DNA of 64,000 bases, from contig CM033395.1 in the NCBI GenBank assembly GCA_019426215.1, positions 15,676,569 to 15,740,568 on the forward strand, read 5' to 3'. The DNA is from Buddleja alternifolia (taxonomy: Eukaryota; Streptophyta; Magnoliopsida; Lamiales; Scrophulariaceae). This document shows, one piece after another, positions 20,724-31,557 of the stretch. Each line of letters opens with the position of its first letter. Positions within the stretch are counted from its first letter, which is position 1. The position numbers were made by a program, and so were the translations under genes. Below the pieces are notes generated by a model. It ran no database searches and was not told the origin of the DNA. It was given only the letters and a program-made list of their open reading frames with translations.

Positions 20724-22892
20724 TGTTAGAATAGTGCCCTGTGAGCCAATCCTAGATAGGCTTTATTTATCTATTCTTGTAGTAAACAATTTCGTTTTGC
20801 ATTATATTAATAAAAGGCATTTCTTCATCTTATGTTTATATCGTTATAACTGTATGATGAAGTCCCTAGAATTCACACATAGCTATGGGGCTTGATATCT
20901 CATTGGATGGATATCATAAAACAAGTTTCTAAGGCTGTGATTTCTAAATACTGTCCAAGTCATAGAATTATCAAGATGGGACATTGATAATTCGGATAGA
21001 CTTGCGCCTATGATGCACACTCTTAATTGGAGAATGTCTCGTTTTATGGACATTAGTGTAGTTGACACAAATGCACATACGCGGGTGCTTGTTGAGAACA
21101 AGTTCACTGATTACCCTAACTGAAACTTCCTAAATTGGAATTATTTCTATATATGTCGAATTAGGAGTTTCTTAATCACGATAGTGCAAGATTAATTCTT
21201 TGACTTGAGTCATCACAGTAATCTTGTATATTGACTCACTGCACTTTGACTCCTGTGCCAGTTCTTTTACAAGGACACATATGGACTGGTGATTGGGTGT
21301 AGTGACTCGTATATGGAGGTTGGTGTTGATAACAAAGGATCCATCACTTGTCTAGATGAACAAGTGAATTTCCTATATAATTCTAAGTGATTTGACTGAG
21401 TTAGTCCTTGGCCAAGGCAAGTAAGTAATTAATTAAGAAATGAGTTTCTTGAATTAATTAATCACTAGTCAAACACACTTGAATTATTAAGATTGAATTT
21501 ACAAGGATCTCGACCAATAAGATTCCTCGATTCTTAATTCAATTGGGAAATTAGTTGATGGAAGAATCTCACTTGCATGGAATGCGCGATTGGAAAGGTT
21601 CACTTTGAATCGCCTACATCTAGGTCTTCAAGATAAGTAGCTAGAAACTTTTCTTTGATTTATGGGTATCTTATATTTAATGGAGATTAAATAATAAGAT
21701 GGTTAATTAAAAGTGTTTAATTAATCGAGACAATTTAATTGTCCAAATTAAATCATAAAGGTTATGAACCCATTACTAGTATGTTGGTGAACCTAAAGGG
21801 TCACACACAATACTCGGACAAATCCATTTCTTAATTAAGGAAATTTAATTCAAAGTAGTTGAGTTAATATATTAATTAATTAGATTAATTAATTAAGACT
21901 TTTATTTATTCAAGTGTTGGATAAATAAATTAATTAAGTTGATAAGATCAATTTAATTAAGCTTAAGTCTAGAAAGCATTTAATTTAATTAGAAGTGACT
22001 TTTATTAATCTAGTATGGTGGATTAATTATTAAAAGACTATTTTATTAAGTTTTGGTCGAAAATTTGGTGGAGGAAAATAATTAAAGAGTTTAATTAATT
22101 TTCCTCTAGAAGGAAATAAGATTTCTTGGAGAGAAAGGAAACTAATTAAAATAGAAGAGTTCTATTTAGAAATTAATTAGTCTTCTATTCCTACATGGAA
22201 AAGGATTAATGTATAAGAGTTCTACATGGAAAAGAATTGCAAGAACCTAATCCTATATATAGGACATGTAGAGAACGAAAATAAGATGATGACTTTTGAA
22301 GCCAAAATTTTTGTTCCTCTTGCATAGAAAAATCGTTTCTTTTTCCTCTCTCTCATATAGTGTTCTTGAGTTCTTGATTATTTATCAAGATCTTGAATTC
22401 AAGAATTCTTTCAAAATACTTAGAGAAGTAATTTTTGCTTTCACCTTAATCCCATACACTATTCCTTAGAGTTAGAATAAACGTTTATAGATCAACCTAG
22501 CTAAAGATTATAAACGAGTGGGTATCCGGGGTGTGGATCAACTTTAGAGGAGAAACACTTGGGTCTCTGAAGTGAATCAAGAATCCGATCAAAGACGTTT
22601 TTGGTGGAGGAATTCGAAATCTACATCAAAGGGAAAAACGAAGGAGTTGATTCAAGGAACGAGAAGCAAGCTAGGGAGCTTACGTTAAGGAAGAAGAAAC
22701 TCTTCGATTTTTACGAAAAATCGAATAAGGTAAGATCTTCTTTATTAAAGCTTTAAATAACAAATCAAAGATGCGCAAGCCTATGATACGTGAAAAGCCC
22801 GTAGGATTAATAAACTCGCATGTTTAAATCCTAGAAACTAAAATTTTAATTTTCCGCTGTGCTTAGTCGGGCTACATGTATATTTCCCAACA
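20724..22892 (+). repeat. C2 3' LTR
   Basis: 2169 bp, equal in length to the 5' LTR, with one difference noticed (T at 22052). It ends TTTCCCAACA, followed by ATGAT. Confidence 0.95.
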
Positions 22893-22897
22893 ATGAT
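22893..22897 (+). other. Target-site duplication of C2, right copy
   Basis: ATGAT, identical to 12852-12856. Confidence 0.9.
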
Positions 22898-23078
22898 CAC
22901 ATAGGATACTTCTCGTTTACTTTCTTGGTAATCACCTCACATGTTATTTGCCCATTGGAACGTATTTCGAGGTTGACCCCACCTTTCAACAGGTGATTTG
23001 GGTCTAACTACTCTAGTGACAGAATCCAACTTCACAAGCACACTGTGATTGTAACTCCTCAGGTCTAAGGCTCACAGA
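22898..23078 (-). repeat. C1 5' LTR, continuation cut off at the duplication junction
   Basis: This continues the C1 LTR from 12856 (CACATAGGATACTTCTCG) and matches 24539-24722. At 23075-23078 (CAGA) it switches abruptly to leader sequence equivalent to 11389 onward. Confidence 0.85.
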
Positions 23079-23474
23079 ATTTAATCGAATTCTTCAGCCC
23101 CAAAACAAAAATCGATTTCAGATTCCAAAAGCAGCCTAGATTTTTCAGATTTAATTCGCAATTCTCAAATTTGAAAAACATGAATAACAACATCCAAAAA
23201 CACAATAAATTCAGACTTGCAGCCCCATGTATAACCGATTTGAAGATGTACAAAATTCAGAATTTTATCGGCCAATTTCAGATTTTAGATTCATACATAA
23301 CTGTTTCAGAATTTTTGATCCGATCATAAATTCCACAACAATTACACCAGATTTTTCGATCCAAGAATTTCTTGATTCAAAATCAACAATTCGCATCAAT
23401 CATGATATACAACGAATAAACATGAAGAACGCGAAATAAATCAACGAAGCTAACAAATTTGGCTATGATACCAC
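23075..23474 (-). repeat. Duplicated C1 leader segment
   Basis: The 400 bases match 11389-11788 at equal length with only a few substitutions (for example GCAGCC[C/T]AGA). The segment includes a second primer site at 23461-23473. The ORFs at 23065-23253 and 23227-23439 duplicate 11541-11753 and are not genes. Confidence 0.85.
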
Positions 23475-25168
23475 TGTTGAGAATCTTGTAGGGCATGCGC
23501 AGCGAAAACGAAAAACAGATCCGAATTCCCAAATCAAGATCAATTCGTGGCTTTCGTCGATTTTAAACGAGAAAAAGATGAATATGAAAAACTTACCTTT
23601 TCGCGTATTCAGCTTTGATCCTCGCGAATCTTCAATCTTCTCCAACGGTTCAATTGTATCGTCTCTAGATCATCACGTGGGAACAGACTCCAGAAAATCT
23701 CCATCTCCAATCTCCATGGTGGCTAAGCGAGATCAAGTGGACTGTGAAGAGAGAAGAAGAAAACGTTTTCTCCTCTGCTTTGTATTTTTGGTGGAGGATT
23801 TCAGTTATGTGAATTGTTACAACTGTGTAATCTGGCTTGTGTTGGAGGATTAAATAAATCCTCTAACTTAAGCTCACCGGATCACACACACACGCCCATA
23901 TGGGCCATTGGACAATCAAGTGGGCTATGTTGACCTAGTCAATTTAGTCCAATTAATTTAATCAATTAATATATAATCCAATTAACTATATATTGATTAA
24001 ATCAATATTAATTAATTAATCGAATAATTAATTATTATTCTAGTCTAAATAATTAATTTACCTTGTCAATTAGATATTCAAACTAATTAATTTAATTTAC
24101 CATTATTTAATCCAATTAAACAAGTAATTAAATTAATTTGTCCAATTAATTAATTCATCCTTCCCAAGGACAAATTACCAAAACACCCTCCAAATACAAG
24201 ACTTGATTTTCCCGTCTATTCCTTTATAGCGCGACTCTCTAGGTTTGTCTCAATTGGCAATGGGAGGATACCAAAGGATGTGGGTGACACCTAGCCAGCA
24301 CCGTGGCCCCACATCGTAGCCCAACCGAGTATGAAATAATTATATCATTACGAACCTCTAGATTATGATACCATATGAGTATAAGCCCTTCACTGACGTA
24401 TCCTGATCGAGTGAGAGTCATGAAATATGTCAAACTCACAGGACTCGATGTTATGCTTAAGAGTCATAGTAATATGAGATCACCAAACACGAGTTAGTTC
24501 ATCAGCTCTGACTAGAGACTTTCAGTCTCATTTACCTATGATCGCATAGGATACTTCTCGTTTACTTTCTTGGTAATCACCTCACATGCTATTTGCCCAT
24601 TGGAACGTATTTCGAGGTTGACCCCACCTTTCAACAGGTGATTTGGGTCTAACTACTCTAGTGACAGAATCCAACTTCACAAGCACACTATGATTGTAAC
24701 TCCTCAGGTCTAAGGCTCACAGATACCTTCATAATCAGTAATCCAATCATTGACGGTCACTGAGTAAAAACCAATGTGATCGGATTACTACGAGCCGTGT
24801 TCGAATACACTAATCCCATCAATGTATCTATGACACAAACTCCCACTATCCCATAGTGTTCGACTGGCACTCCTTTGTCAGAGTATGTATCATACAAGTC
24901 CATACGAATCTCAATGCCCAATTGAGATTTTCCGACTTGCGAACGATTTAAGTGATCAAATATCAAACCCTTCCAGTGCCCATCTCCTCAAGAAGTACGA
25001 AGGTTTACCTTGACACACATGGACCGGGTGTTTATTTAAGACTTATACATGCAATCAAGAATTATACGAACAACATAATATTGCCTTTATATTAATTAGA
25101 GGTTGTATAATATAAACTCGTGCCTCATATTCTAACTCTTCGCTGGCGTCGAGGGCACATTCGCAACA
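23475..25168 (-). repeat. Second, complete C1 5' LTR
   Basis: 1694 bp, from TGTTGAGAATC to GCGAATG-side end GCAACA. It preserves the empty C2 target site (TATGATCGCATAGG near 24538). It is followed directly by an unrelated copia RNase H scrap. Confidence 0.85.
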
Positions 25169-25225
25169 ATAACCCGAAGTGGATCGACGAGTAGTAGGAC
25201 AACCAGCCCAGTCGGCATCAGAGTA
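25169..25225 (-). pseudogene. 57-bp copia RNase H scrap between two LTRs
   Basis: The minus strand encodes SYSDADWAGCPTTRRSTSGY, the start of the copia RNase H domain, from an element of a different lineage than C1 or C2. It is bounded on the left by the C1 LTR and on the right by the Athila A LTR. It is what remains of an older copia element into which one or both inserted. The ORF at 25055-25423 is a chance fusion across this scrap and both LTR ends. Confidence 0.8.
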
Positions 25226-26594
25226 TGACACGCTAGAACCTAACGTGCTTGGTAGCAAGTATACTAGTCGTGCAGTAATAAAAATGGACAAAATAAGTCC
25301 GGGTTGTCGAACCACGGAGACTTGAATTTTTAGCTTATGATTTTTGAATAAACGTAAAGACGAATTAACGGAAATTAAGAGTAAAACAAGTAAGCAAACA
25401 AAGAATAAAAGAAATAAGAACAAACAACAGATTGAAACTCAAGTGTGAGAACTACACTAAGGCACACGCAAGACTTGATTTGATCCTTATTCGCACAAAG
25501 ACTCTTGTTGAATTATTAGACCTAGTTGCTATGGTGAAAACTCCTAAAGTAAAGAATACCCGATGTCTCGCGATATACTCCTACACTTAAGCGGTGGTTT
25601 CCTAAGTATGTCTACCCGGAAATCTAACCTCTAAGCATGCATTGAGGAACTAGAGTTTACTCGATTAGAATCGAACGACTTCACCCGAGAGTCTTTACCT
25701 ATATCTAGGGCAACTCCTATTTAGTTCGATGATGTCATGAATTCCTTGCACCCTAACTTAACTCTTTCTCAAGATACTAAGCTAGGCAATTGATAAAACA
25801 TATGGTGATCAATCACATGTAAGGAACATAAGCACAAATTCATAACACATAGCAACAAAGGAATTAATTCAACAATTATCAATAATACGAATAATTCACA
25901 AATCAATTCTTACAAGGCCCTAGCCATATGAATTTAGCCCATAACTATCAACATAGCAGAATTCAACATGTTCTTATACATAAATGTAAACATCAAATGC
26001 AATGAACAATGAAAGAAACTCCCTATAAGGTCGAATGGCAATGGATCTTTTAATGTAGCTTCAATCTTTGGCTCTTATCCTCTTCTTGCTCTTCAAGATC
26101 AGTGATATGATGGCCCAAAACCCCATAAATCCCAATTCCCCAAGATTCAGAACCCTCAAAATGAATTGAAAAATCCTAATTATACATTCAAAATCTGTTA
26201 TCGCGGCGCCTAGGCGTACGTTGATCGGCCCCTAGGCGCCGCCTATGTGGCGTGTCTTTCTTGTGGCAAAAGTTCCGGGGCGCCCAGGCATGGAGATAAG
26301 AGGCGCCCAGACGCGCGATGTGTGGCGCCTAGGCGCGGGTCATTTTGCACCTAGGCGGGCATTTCCGAAGCCAGATCTCTCTCTGCCTGGGTGGCGCTTG
26401 GGCGCGGCTCTGCGAAGCCTGAGTAGTATTTGATAAGTGAGTCGTCTTTTTGCCCTTTTCTTTGTCCATCATCGCTTACTACCTGAAATCACTTTACACA
26501 CATATTAAACGCACGATTGGCACGAAATGACTTATATACGGGCCTGAATTATCGCTAAAAAAGCCTAAGAACTTAGCAAAAACGACTCCTATCA
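25226..26594 (-). repeat. Athila A 3' LTR
   Basis: 1369 bp, plus-strand ends TGACACGC...CCTATCA. It contains a GGCGCC-rich block (about 26198-26412) that is shorter in the partner LTR, where a segment including GATCGGCCCCTAGGCG is absent. The ORF at 26245-26433 is an artefact of this block. Confidence 0.9.
26198..26412. repeat. GGCGCC-rich repeat block in the A 3' LTR
   Basis: Several copies of GGCGCCTAGGCG and GGCGCYTGGGCG separated by 10-40 bases in otherwise AT-rich LTR DNA. Sister blocks lie at 27187-27245, 31316-31525, 34034-34200, 36900-37182 and 39704-39865. Confidence 0.8.
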
Positions 26595-26607
26595 ACCCCC
26601 CCAAACT
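26595..26607 (-). other. Athila A polypurine tract
   Basis: Minus-strand AAGTTTGGGGGGGT directly precedes the 3' LTR; G-run tracts of this type are usual in Athila and Tat elements. Confidence 0.85.
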
Positions 26608-27430
26608 TATCAATTGCTCGACCTCGAGCAATAAGCTATAGGATAGGAAAAACATCATCTATCACGGGAGAAACAAAAAGAAAAACTACCTAACTCACTT
26701 TCGTGGAGTACACGGTTGCATTTAGCAAATGCAACAAGCCTTTAAACCCTTGAGTTACCTCAAAGGACGAGTTATAGTCTTGTGAGGGTTTGCAGACGAT
26801 ATACCCACAAAATCGAAATATTTTCAACCCCGATCACTCAACGTAAATTACAATGATTAATAAAACACAACGGTATGAATTCACCTGTTTAAGATCAAGT
26901 TACATATATATACACGTCACACACTTGCTCATGTTACGCCTTAACATCGAAAAGATCATCCTAAGGGTGTAGTGTAATAAATCTCAAGTATTATAGTCGA
27001 GTGGCATTCTTACCACTTTTCAAGCATTAATCCCATATTTATCAACTTTTGATTAGTCACATGGTATGAGAATTGAATACAACTTCATAGCCGCTAAAAA
27101 AAAATCCGTCACTTTATCCACTTTAGGCTCTAACTTATGCAACTTTCAACTCGAAACATTAGAGGCTAGACCATGTGCAATGTATATGGTGGCGCTCGGG
27201 CGCCATGATGCGAAGTAAGGGGCACTCCTGGGATCAGCGCCAGGGTGCAGGTCACCTGTTGTGTAGAATTTCCATTTCCTGTTTCAAAAAGAAGAAGAAA
27301 AACACTTAAAACACAAACCAACAAGGATTTAAAACTAGAAAATAAAGCAACGAACGGGAAAAACATGCGAAAATGAAAGAGAAACGGAGAGAAAGCTTGG
27401 GTTGCCTCCCAAGAAGCGCTAGTTTAGAGT
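26608..27430 (-). other. Athila A 3' untranslated region
   Basis: About 0.8 kb with no domain-bearing frame. The stretch 26769-27180 is shared with element B (34385-34795). It includes another GGCGCTCGGGCGCC motif at 27190. The ORF at 27166-27366 is not supported. Confidence 0.7.
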
Positions 27431-27439
27431 CGTTAGCTC

Positions 27440-29921
27440 GACTTAAGGCGAGAAATCATGGAGGGTCCTCGAGGATGATGGACACTTTGTCTCTCGGTCC
27501 ATCCACCCCGGCATTTGGTTTCAGACATTGAGCGTTGACCAAGAAAGTCTGTCCTTTATCCTTTGTGAGCTCGACGGCGCCTGATGGGTAGACATGGGAA
27601 ATCAAGAATGGGCCCGACCATCGAGACTTAAGCTTTCCGGGGAAGAGTCAGAGTCGAGAGTTGTATAGTAATACCCTCTCTCCCTTGTGGAACTCCCAGG
27701 GGAGGATATGCTTGTCATCACACATTTTGGTACGCTCCTTGTAGAGTTTTGCATTCTCATAGGCGAGGTGACGCCATTCTTCGAGCTCGTTGAGTTGTAG
27801 CAAACGTTGTGTACCTACATGTTGAGAGTCAAAGTTCAGAAACTTAATGGCCCAAAAAGCACGATGTTCAAGCTCAACGGGCAAGTGACATGTTTTTCCA
27901 AAAATAAGACGATACGGGGACATGCCAATTGGGGTTTTATAGGCGGTCCGATAAGCCCAAAGAGCATCATCCAACTTAAGGGACCAATCCTTTCTTGATG
28001 CATTGACCGTTTTTTCTAAGATACGCTTAATCTCACTATTAGAAACCTCCACTTGGCCACTAGCTTGCGGGTGATATGGGGTCGAAATTTTATGCCTCAC
28101 CCTGTACTTGGTCAATAAAAGTTCAAACTGTTTGTTGCAAAAGTGGGTGCCCCCGTCACTAATGATGGCTCGGGGAGTTCCAAATCGAGTAAAAATATGC
28201 TTCTTTGGAAAACGAGTGATGACCCGAGCATCATTAGTAGGCGAGGCCACGACTTCCACCCATTTGGAGACATAGTCCACCGCAACAAGGATGTATTTGT
28301 TTGAACAAGAACTGGGGAAAGGGCCCATAAAGTCCACACCCCATACATCGAACAACTCACACTCTAACATGCTATTTAAAGGTGTTTCATGACGTTTAGA
28401 GATGTTCCCCATTCGTTGACAGCGATCATATGATTTGACATAATGATATGCATCTTTAATAAGAGTAGGCCAGAAGAAACCTGATTGGAGGATCTTAGCT
28501 ACCATTTTGGAGGGCCCAAAGTGGCCACCCACCACCATATCATGACAATGAGAAAGGATAGAATTCACTTCCGTTTCGGGTATGCAACGTCGAATTAAGC
28601 CATCTGCACATATTTTGAATAGAAAGGGTTCTTCCCATAGATACTGCTTTACATCAAATAGAAATTTCTTCTTTTGATGAGAAGTGATATCCGGGGGAAG
28701 GAGGCCCGTAACAATGTAATTGGCAAAATTAGCATACCTAGGTGAAATATTGTCAGAAATAGCAAGGAGGTGTTCATCCGGGAATTCCTCACGAATGGGT
28801 ATCTCATCTAACGGATCATTCACTAGCTCTAATCGTGAGAGGTGGTCGGCTACTACGTTCTCGGTGCCTTTCTTGTCTTTGATCTCTAAATCAAACTCTT
28901 GTAGTAACAAAATCCACCTAAGGAGTCGCGGTTTGGCATCTTTCTTGGCAAGCAAATATTTTAAGGCTGAATGATCGGTGTAAACTATCACTTTGTTTAG
29001 CACGAGGTAAGAGTGGAATTTGTCGAAAGCAAATACTATGGCTAGTAACTCCTTTTCCGTGGTGGCATAATTCAATTGTGCATCGTTAAGAGTTTTACTA
29101 GCATAGTAAATGGTTCGAAATACCTTCTCCTTTCTTTGGCCAAGGACCGCTCCAACTGCAGTGTCACTCGCATCACACATCAACTCGAATGGTAAGCTCC
29201 AATCGGGGGGTGACATGATAGGTGCGGAAACTAAGCGTTCCTTCAAATCGAGAAAGGTCTGTATACAAGAAGAATTGAAATCAAACAGTGCATCATTGAC
29301 AAGCAAATTAGATAATGGTTTCGCAATTTTAAAGAAGTTCAAGATAAATCGCCTATAGAACCCGGCATGCCCGAGAAAACTCCTAACGGCTTTGACCGAA
29401 GTGGGAGGGGGAAGTTTTTCTATGACCTCAATCTTGGCTTGGTCCACTTCGATCCCTTTTTGAGAGATCTTGTGGCCAAGCACAATTCCCTCCCGGACCA
29501 TTAAATGACATTTTTCCCAATTCAAAACAAGGTTGGTTTCCTCACAACGTTTTAACACATTATTCAAATGAGAAAGACATGTATCAAACGTTGTTCCAAA
29601 CACAGAAAAGACGTCCATAAAAATTTCGAGGAAATCTTCAACCATATCATGAAAAATCGCCATCATGCATCTTTGAAAGGTGGTCGGGGCATTACACAAG
29701 CCAAATGGCATCCTTCTATAAGCAAATGTGCCATAAGGACAAGTGAAAGTGGTTTTCTCTTGGTCCTCGGGATCTATGGCAATTTGATTATAGCCGGAGT
29801 AACCATCGAGAAAACAATAGAAATCATGCCCGGATAACCTTTCAAGCATTTGGTCAATAAAAGGGAGGGGAAAATGATCCTTATGGGTGGCATCATTCAA
29901 TTTACGGTAGTCTATACACAC
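27440..29921 (-). pseudogene. pol: Athila A pol: RT, RNase H, integrase
   Basis: The largest frame (29921-27648, 757 codons) carries RT ([32 protein letters not shown]), gypsy RNase H ([34 protein letters not shown]) and integrase (zinc region GGHFGP...CQRMG; core [28 protein letters not shown]). In the RT active site the usual FMDD reads FMDV, so one catalytic aspartate is lost. A TGA in place of a conserved Trp codon separates this frame from the RT N-terminus. A TGA at 27648 ends it inside integrase, after which recognisable sequence (FPGKLKSRWSGPF) continues to about 27460. The protein would reverse-transcribe and integrate the element, but this copy should not work. Confidence 0.9.
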
Positions 29922-29924
29922 TCG

Positions 29925-31557
29925 TCACCCGCTAAGCATACGAGTTGGGATCAATTCATTATTCGCATTCTCAATTACCGTTATCCCCCCTTTCTTGGGC
30001 ACCACTTGGGTAGGGCTCACCCACCCACTATCAGAAATAGGATAGATTATACCTAAATCGAGCAGTTTTATCACTTCCTTCTTTACTACCTCTTGTATTT
30101 GTGGGTTGACCTCCGTTGTGGTTGGCGTGTAGACTTGGCGGAGTCCTCCATAAGTATCTTGTGCATACATGTCGCTGGACTAATGCCTTTGATGTCCGCA
30201 ATTTTCCACCCGAAAGCTCGTTTGTGAGACCTCAACACTGTCATTAGTTGCTCTTCTTGTGGTCCTGAAAGAGACGGAGAATGATCAATGGTAGTGTCTC
30301 ATCAACGTTTAAGTACACATATTTAAGGTGGGAGGGGAGGGGTTTGAGTTCGAGAGAAGGGGGTTCTTCAATAGATGGGCGAGTGACGCCCGACAATGAT
30401 CTATCAACTTTGATGAAGCCTCTCGAATGATAGGAATATTTGCATTCCAAGCTTAGAACGCTTTCCACTTGATCATCACTCTCCGAGTCCACTTGTATGG
30501 ATTTCATAAGATCCCGTTCGAATGAATTTTCAATCGTATTGCCCTGCAAATACTCAACAATCAATGGGTCAAACGTATCTATTCGAAAACACGAGTCATG
30601 ATCAAGAGGGTGTTTGAGGACTTTGTAGACATCAAAGGTAACCTTGTCGTTGCCCACATTCAAAGTTAGCTTACCATTAGCAATGTCAATCACCGCCTTA
30701 CCCGTGGCTAGGAATGGTCTCCCTAGGATTAATGGCACCTCCCCATCTTCCTCCATATCAAGGACTACAAAATCCACCCGGAAATAAAACTTATCAACTT
30801 GGACAATAACATCTTCGATTATCCCCTTAGGCCTCTTGATTGATCGATCGGCGAGTTGAAGGCTCATTGAGGTCGGCTTGGGATTGCGAAGGCCTAACTT
30901 CTTAAATAGCGAATACGGGAGGAGATTGATGCTAGCTCCCGAGTCACAAAACACTTTCTCGAATGACAAAGACCTAATTGTGCACGGGATTGTGAGGCTC
31001 CCAGGATCTTTGAGTTTAGTTGGCAATTTATTGAGCAATATGGCGGAACATTCCTCAGTGAGACACACCGTCTCATTTTCCTCCCACTTCTGTTTGTTGG
31101 AGAGTATGTCTTTGAAGAACTTAACATAATTCGGCATTTGGAGAATGGCATCAATAAACGGGATGTTAATCCTCACCTCACGAAGGATTGCCAAAATCCG
31201 AAAAAAGCTCGGATCCATCTCTTTTTTCTTCTTCTTGTGTGCATTTGGGAAGGGGAGACGAATCTCGATAGGAGGAGAAGGCGTTGGAGTTGAGGAATTA
31301 AAACCGGGTGAAACTGGGGCGGCGCCTGGGCGTGTATATCGGCGCCTGGGCGTGTGATATAGGGTGCTCGGGCGCGTGACTGTGAACTGATTCATCTGGC
31401 AGGGACACGGGTAGCGCCTGGGCGCTGTATGTTGGGCGCCTAGGCGCGGAAGTGCAAAGCTCCTGTTCAGAGCAGGGAAGATCTGGCGCCTGGGCGCCAT
31501 AAGGGGAGCGCTCGGGCGCCGATGTACTGGCAGTTTCACTCTCCAATTATTTTCCAC
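29925..31557 (-). pseudogene. Athila A protease and RT N-terminus, frameshifted
   Basis: The 437-codon frame (31557-30244) starts in the proline- and alanine-rich repeat spacer, in a frame different from gag. It then enters conserved Athila sequence (MDPSFFRILAILREVRINIPF, LTEECSAIL) and the aspartic protease with DSGASINLLPYS and the flap-side ILGRPFLATG. It ends near 30244 (DHKKSN) by a frameshift. The next piece (30170-29925) holds the RT N-terminus (KKEVIKLLDLGIIYPISDSGWVSPTQVVPKKGG) in another frame. At least two frameshifts and one stop therefore separate protease from the main pol frame. The first 90 or so residues of the long frame are probably out of the authentic frame. Confidence 0.85.
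31316..31525. repeat. GGCGCC-rich tandem block between gag and protease of A
   Basis: Repeats of GGCGCCTGGGCG and GCGCTCGGGCGC. In the gag-continuing frame on the minus strand they encode SAPERSPYGAQAPD, SAPRRPTYSAQA and HAPEHPISHAQAP at intervals of about 24-25 residues. A TAA just after gag (SGK stop) now precludes read-through. Confidence 0.8.

Larger units (their letters stand above)
12857..22892 (+). mobile_element. Young Ty1/copia element C2, complete (10,036 bp)
   Basis: A complete element: 5' LTR 12857-15025, primer site, 1.8-kb leader, gag-pol at 16808-20709, purine tract, and 3' LTR 20724-22892, flanked by ATGAT. Both LTRs are exactly 2169 bp, and by eye I found one difference (C at 14185, T at 22052). 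That implies a very recent insertion. It sits in the C1 LTR in opposite orientation. The gag-pol domain order (gag, zinc knuckle, protease, integrase, RT, RNase H) is that of copia. The polyprotein is broken by a single frameshift near 19286, so this copy could not make RT by itself. I do not assign a named clade. Confidence 0.95.
4216..25168 (-). mobile_element. Old Ty1/copia element C1 (minus strand), interrupted and partly duplicated
   Basis: The left LTR (4216-5892) is the element's 3' LTR, because a purine tract (minus-strand GCAAGTGGGAGAT) abuts it at 5893. The right side has the 5' LTR at 11789, with a primer site for initiator tRNA-Met next to it (11775-11787). Between them, decayed integrase, RT and RNase H remnants run right to left in the order expected of copia. 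The 5' LTR is split by element C2, and a further leader plus complete LTR follows at 23075-25168. No matching 5-bp target duplication surrounds the outer ends (GCAGA versus ATAAC), as expected for an old rearranged insertion. Confidence 0.85.

Noticed and set aside
25055..25423. 122-codon ORF with an RNase H-like segment
   Set aside because: Only 19 or so residues are RNase H; the rest is translated LTR ends on both sides.
26245..26433. GC-rich 62-codon ORF
   Set aside because: It is the GGCGCC repeat block of the Athila LTR read in frame and is not conserved as a protein.
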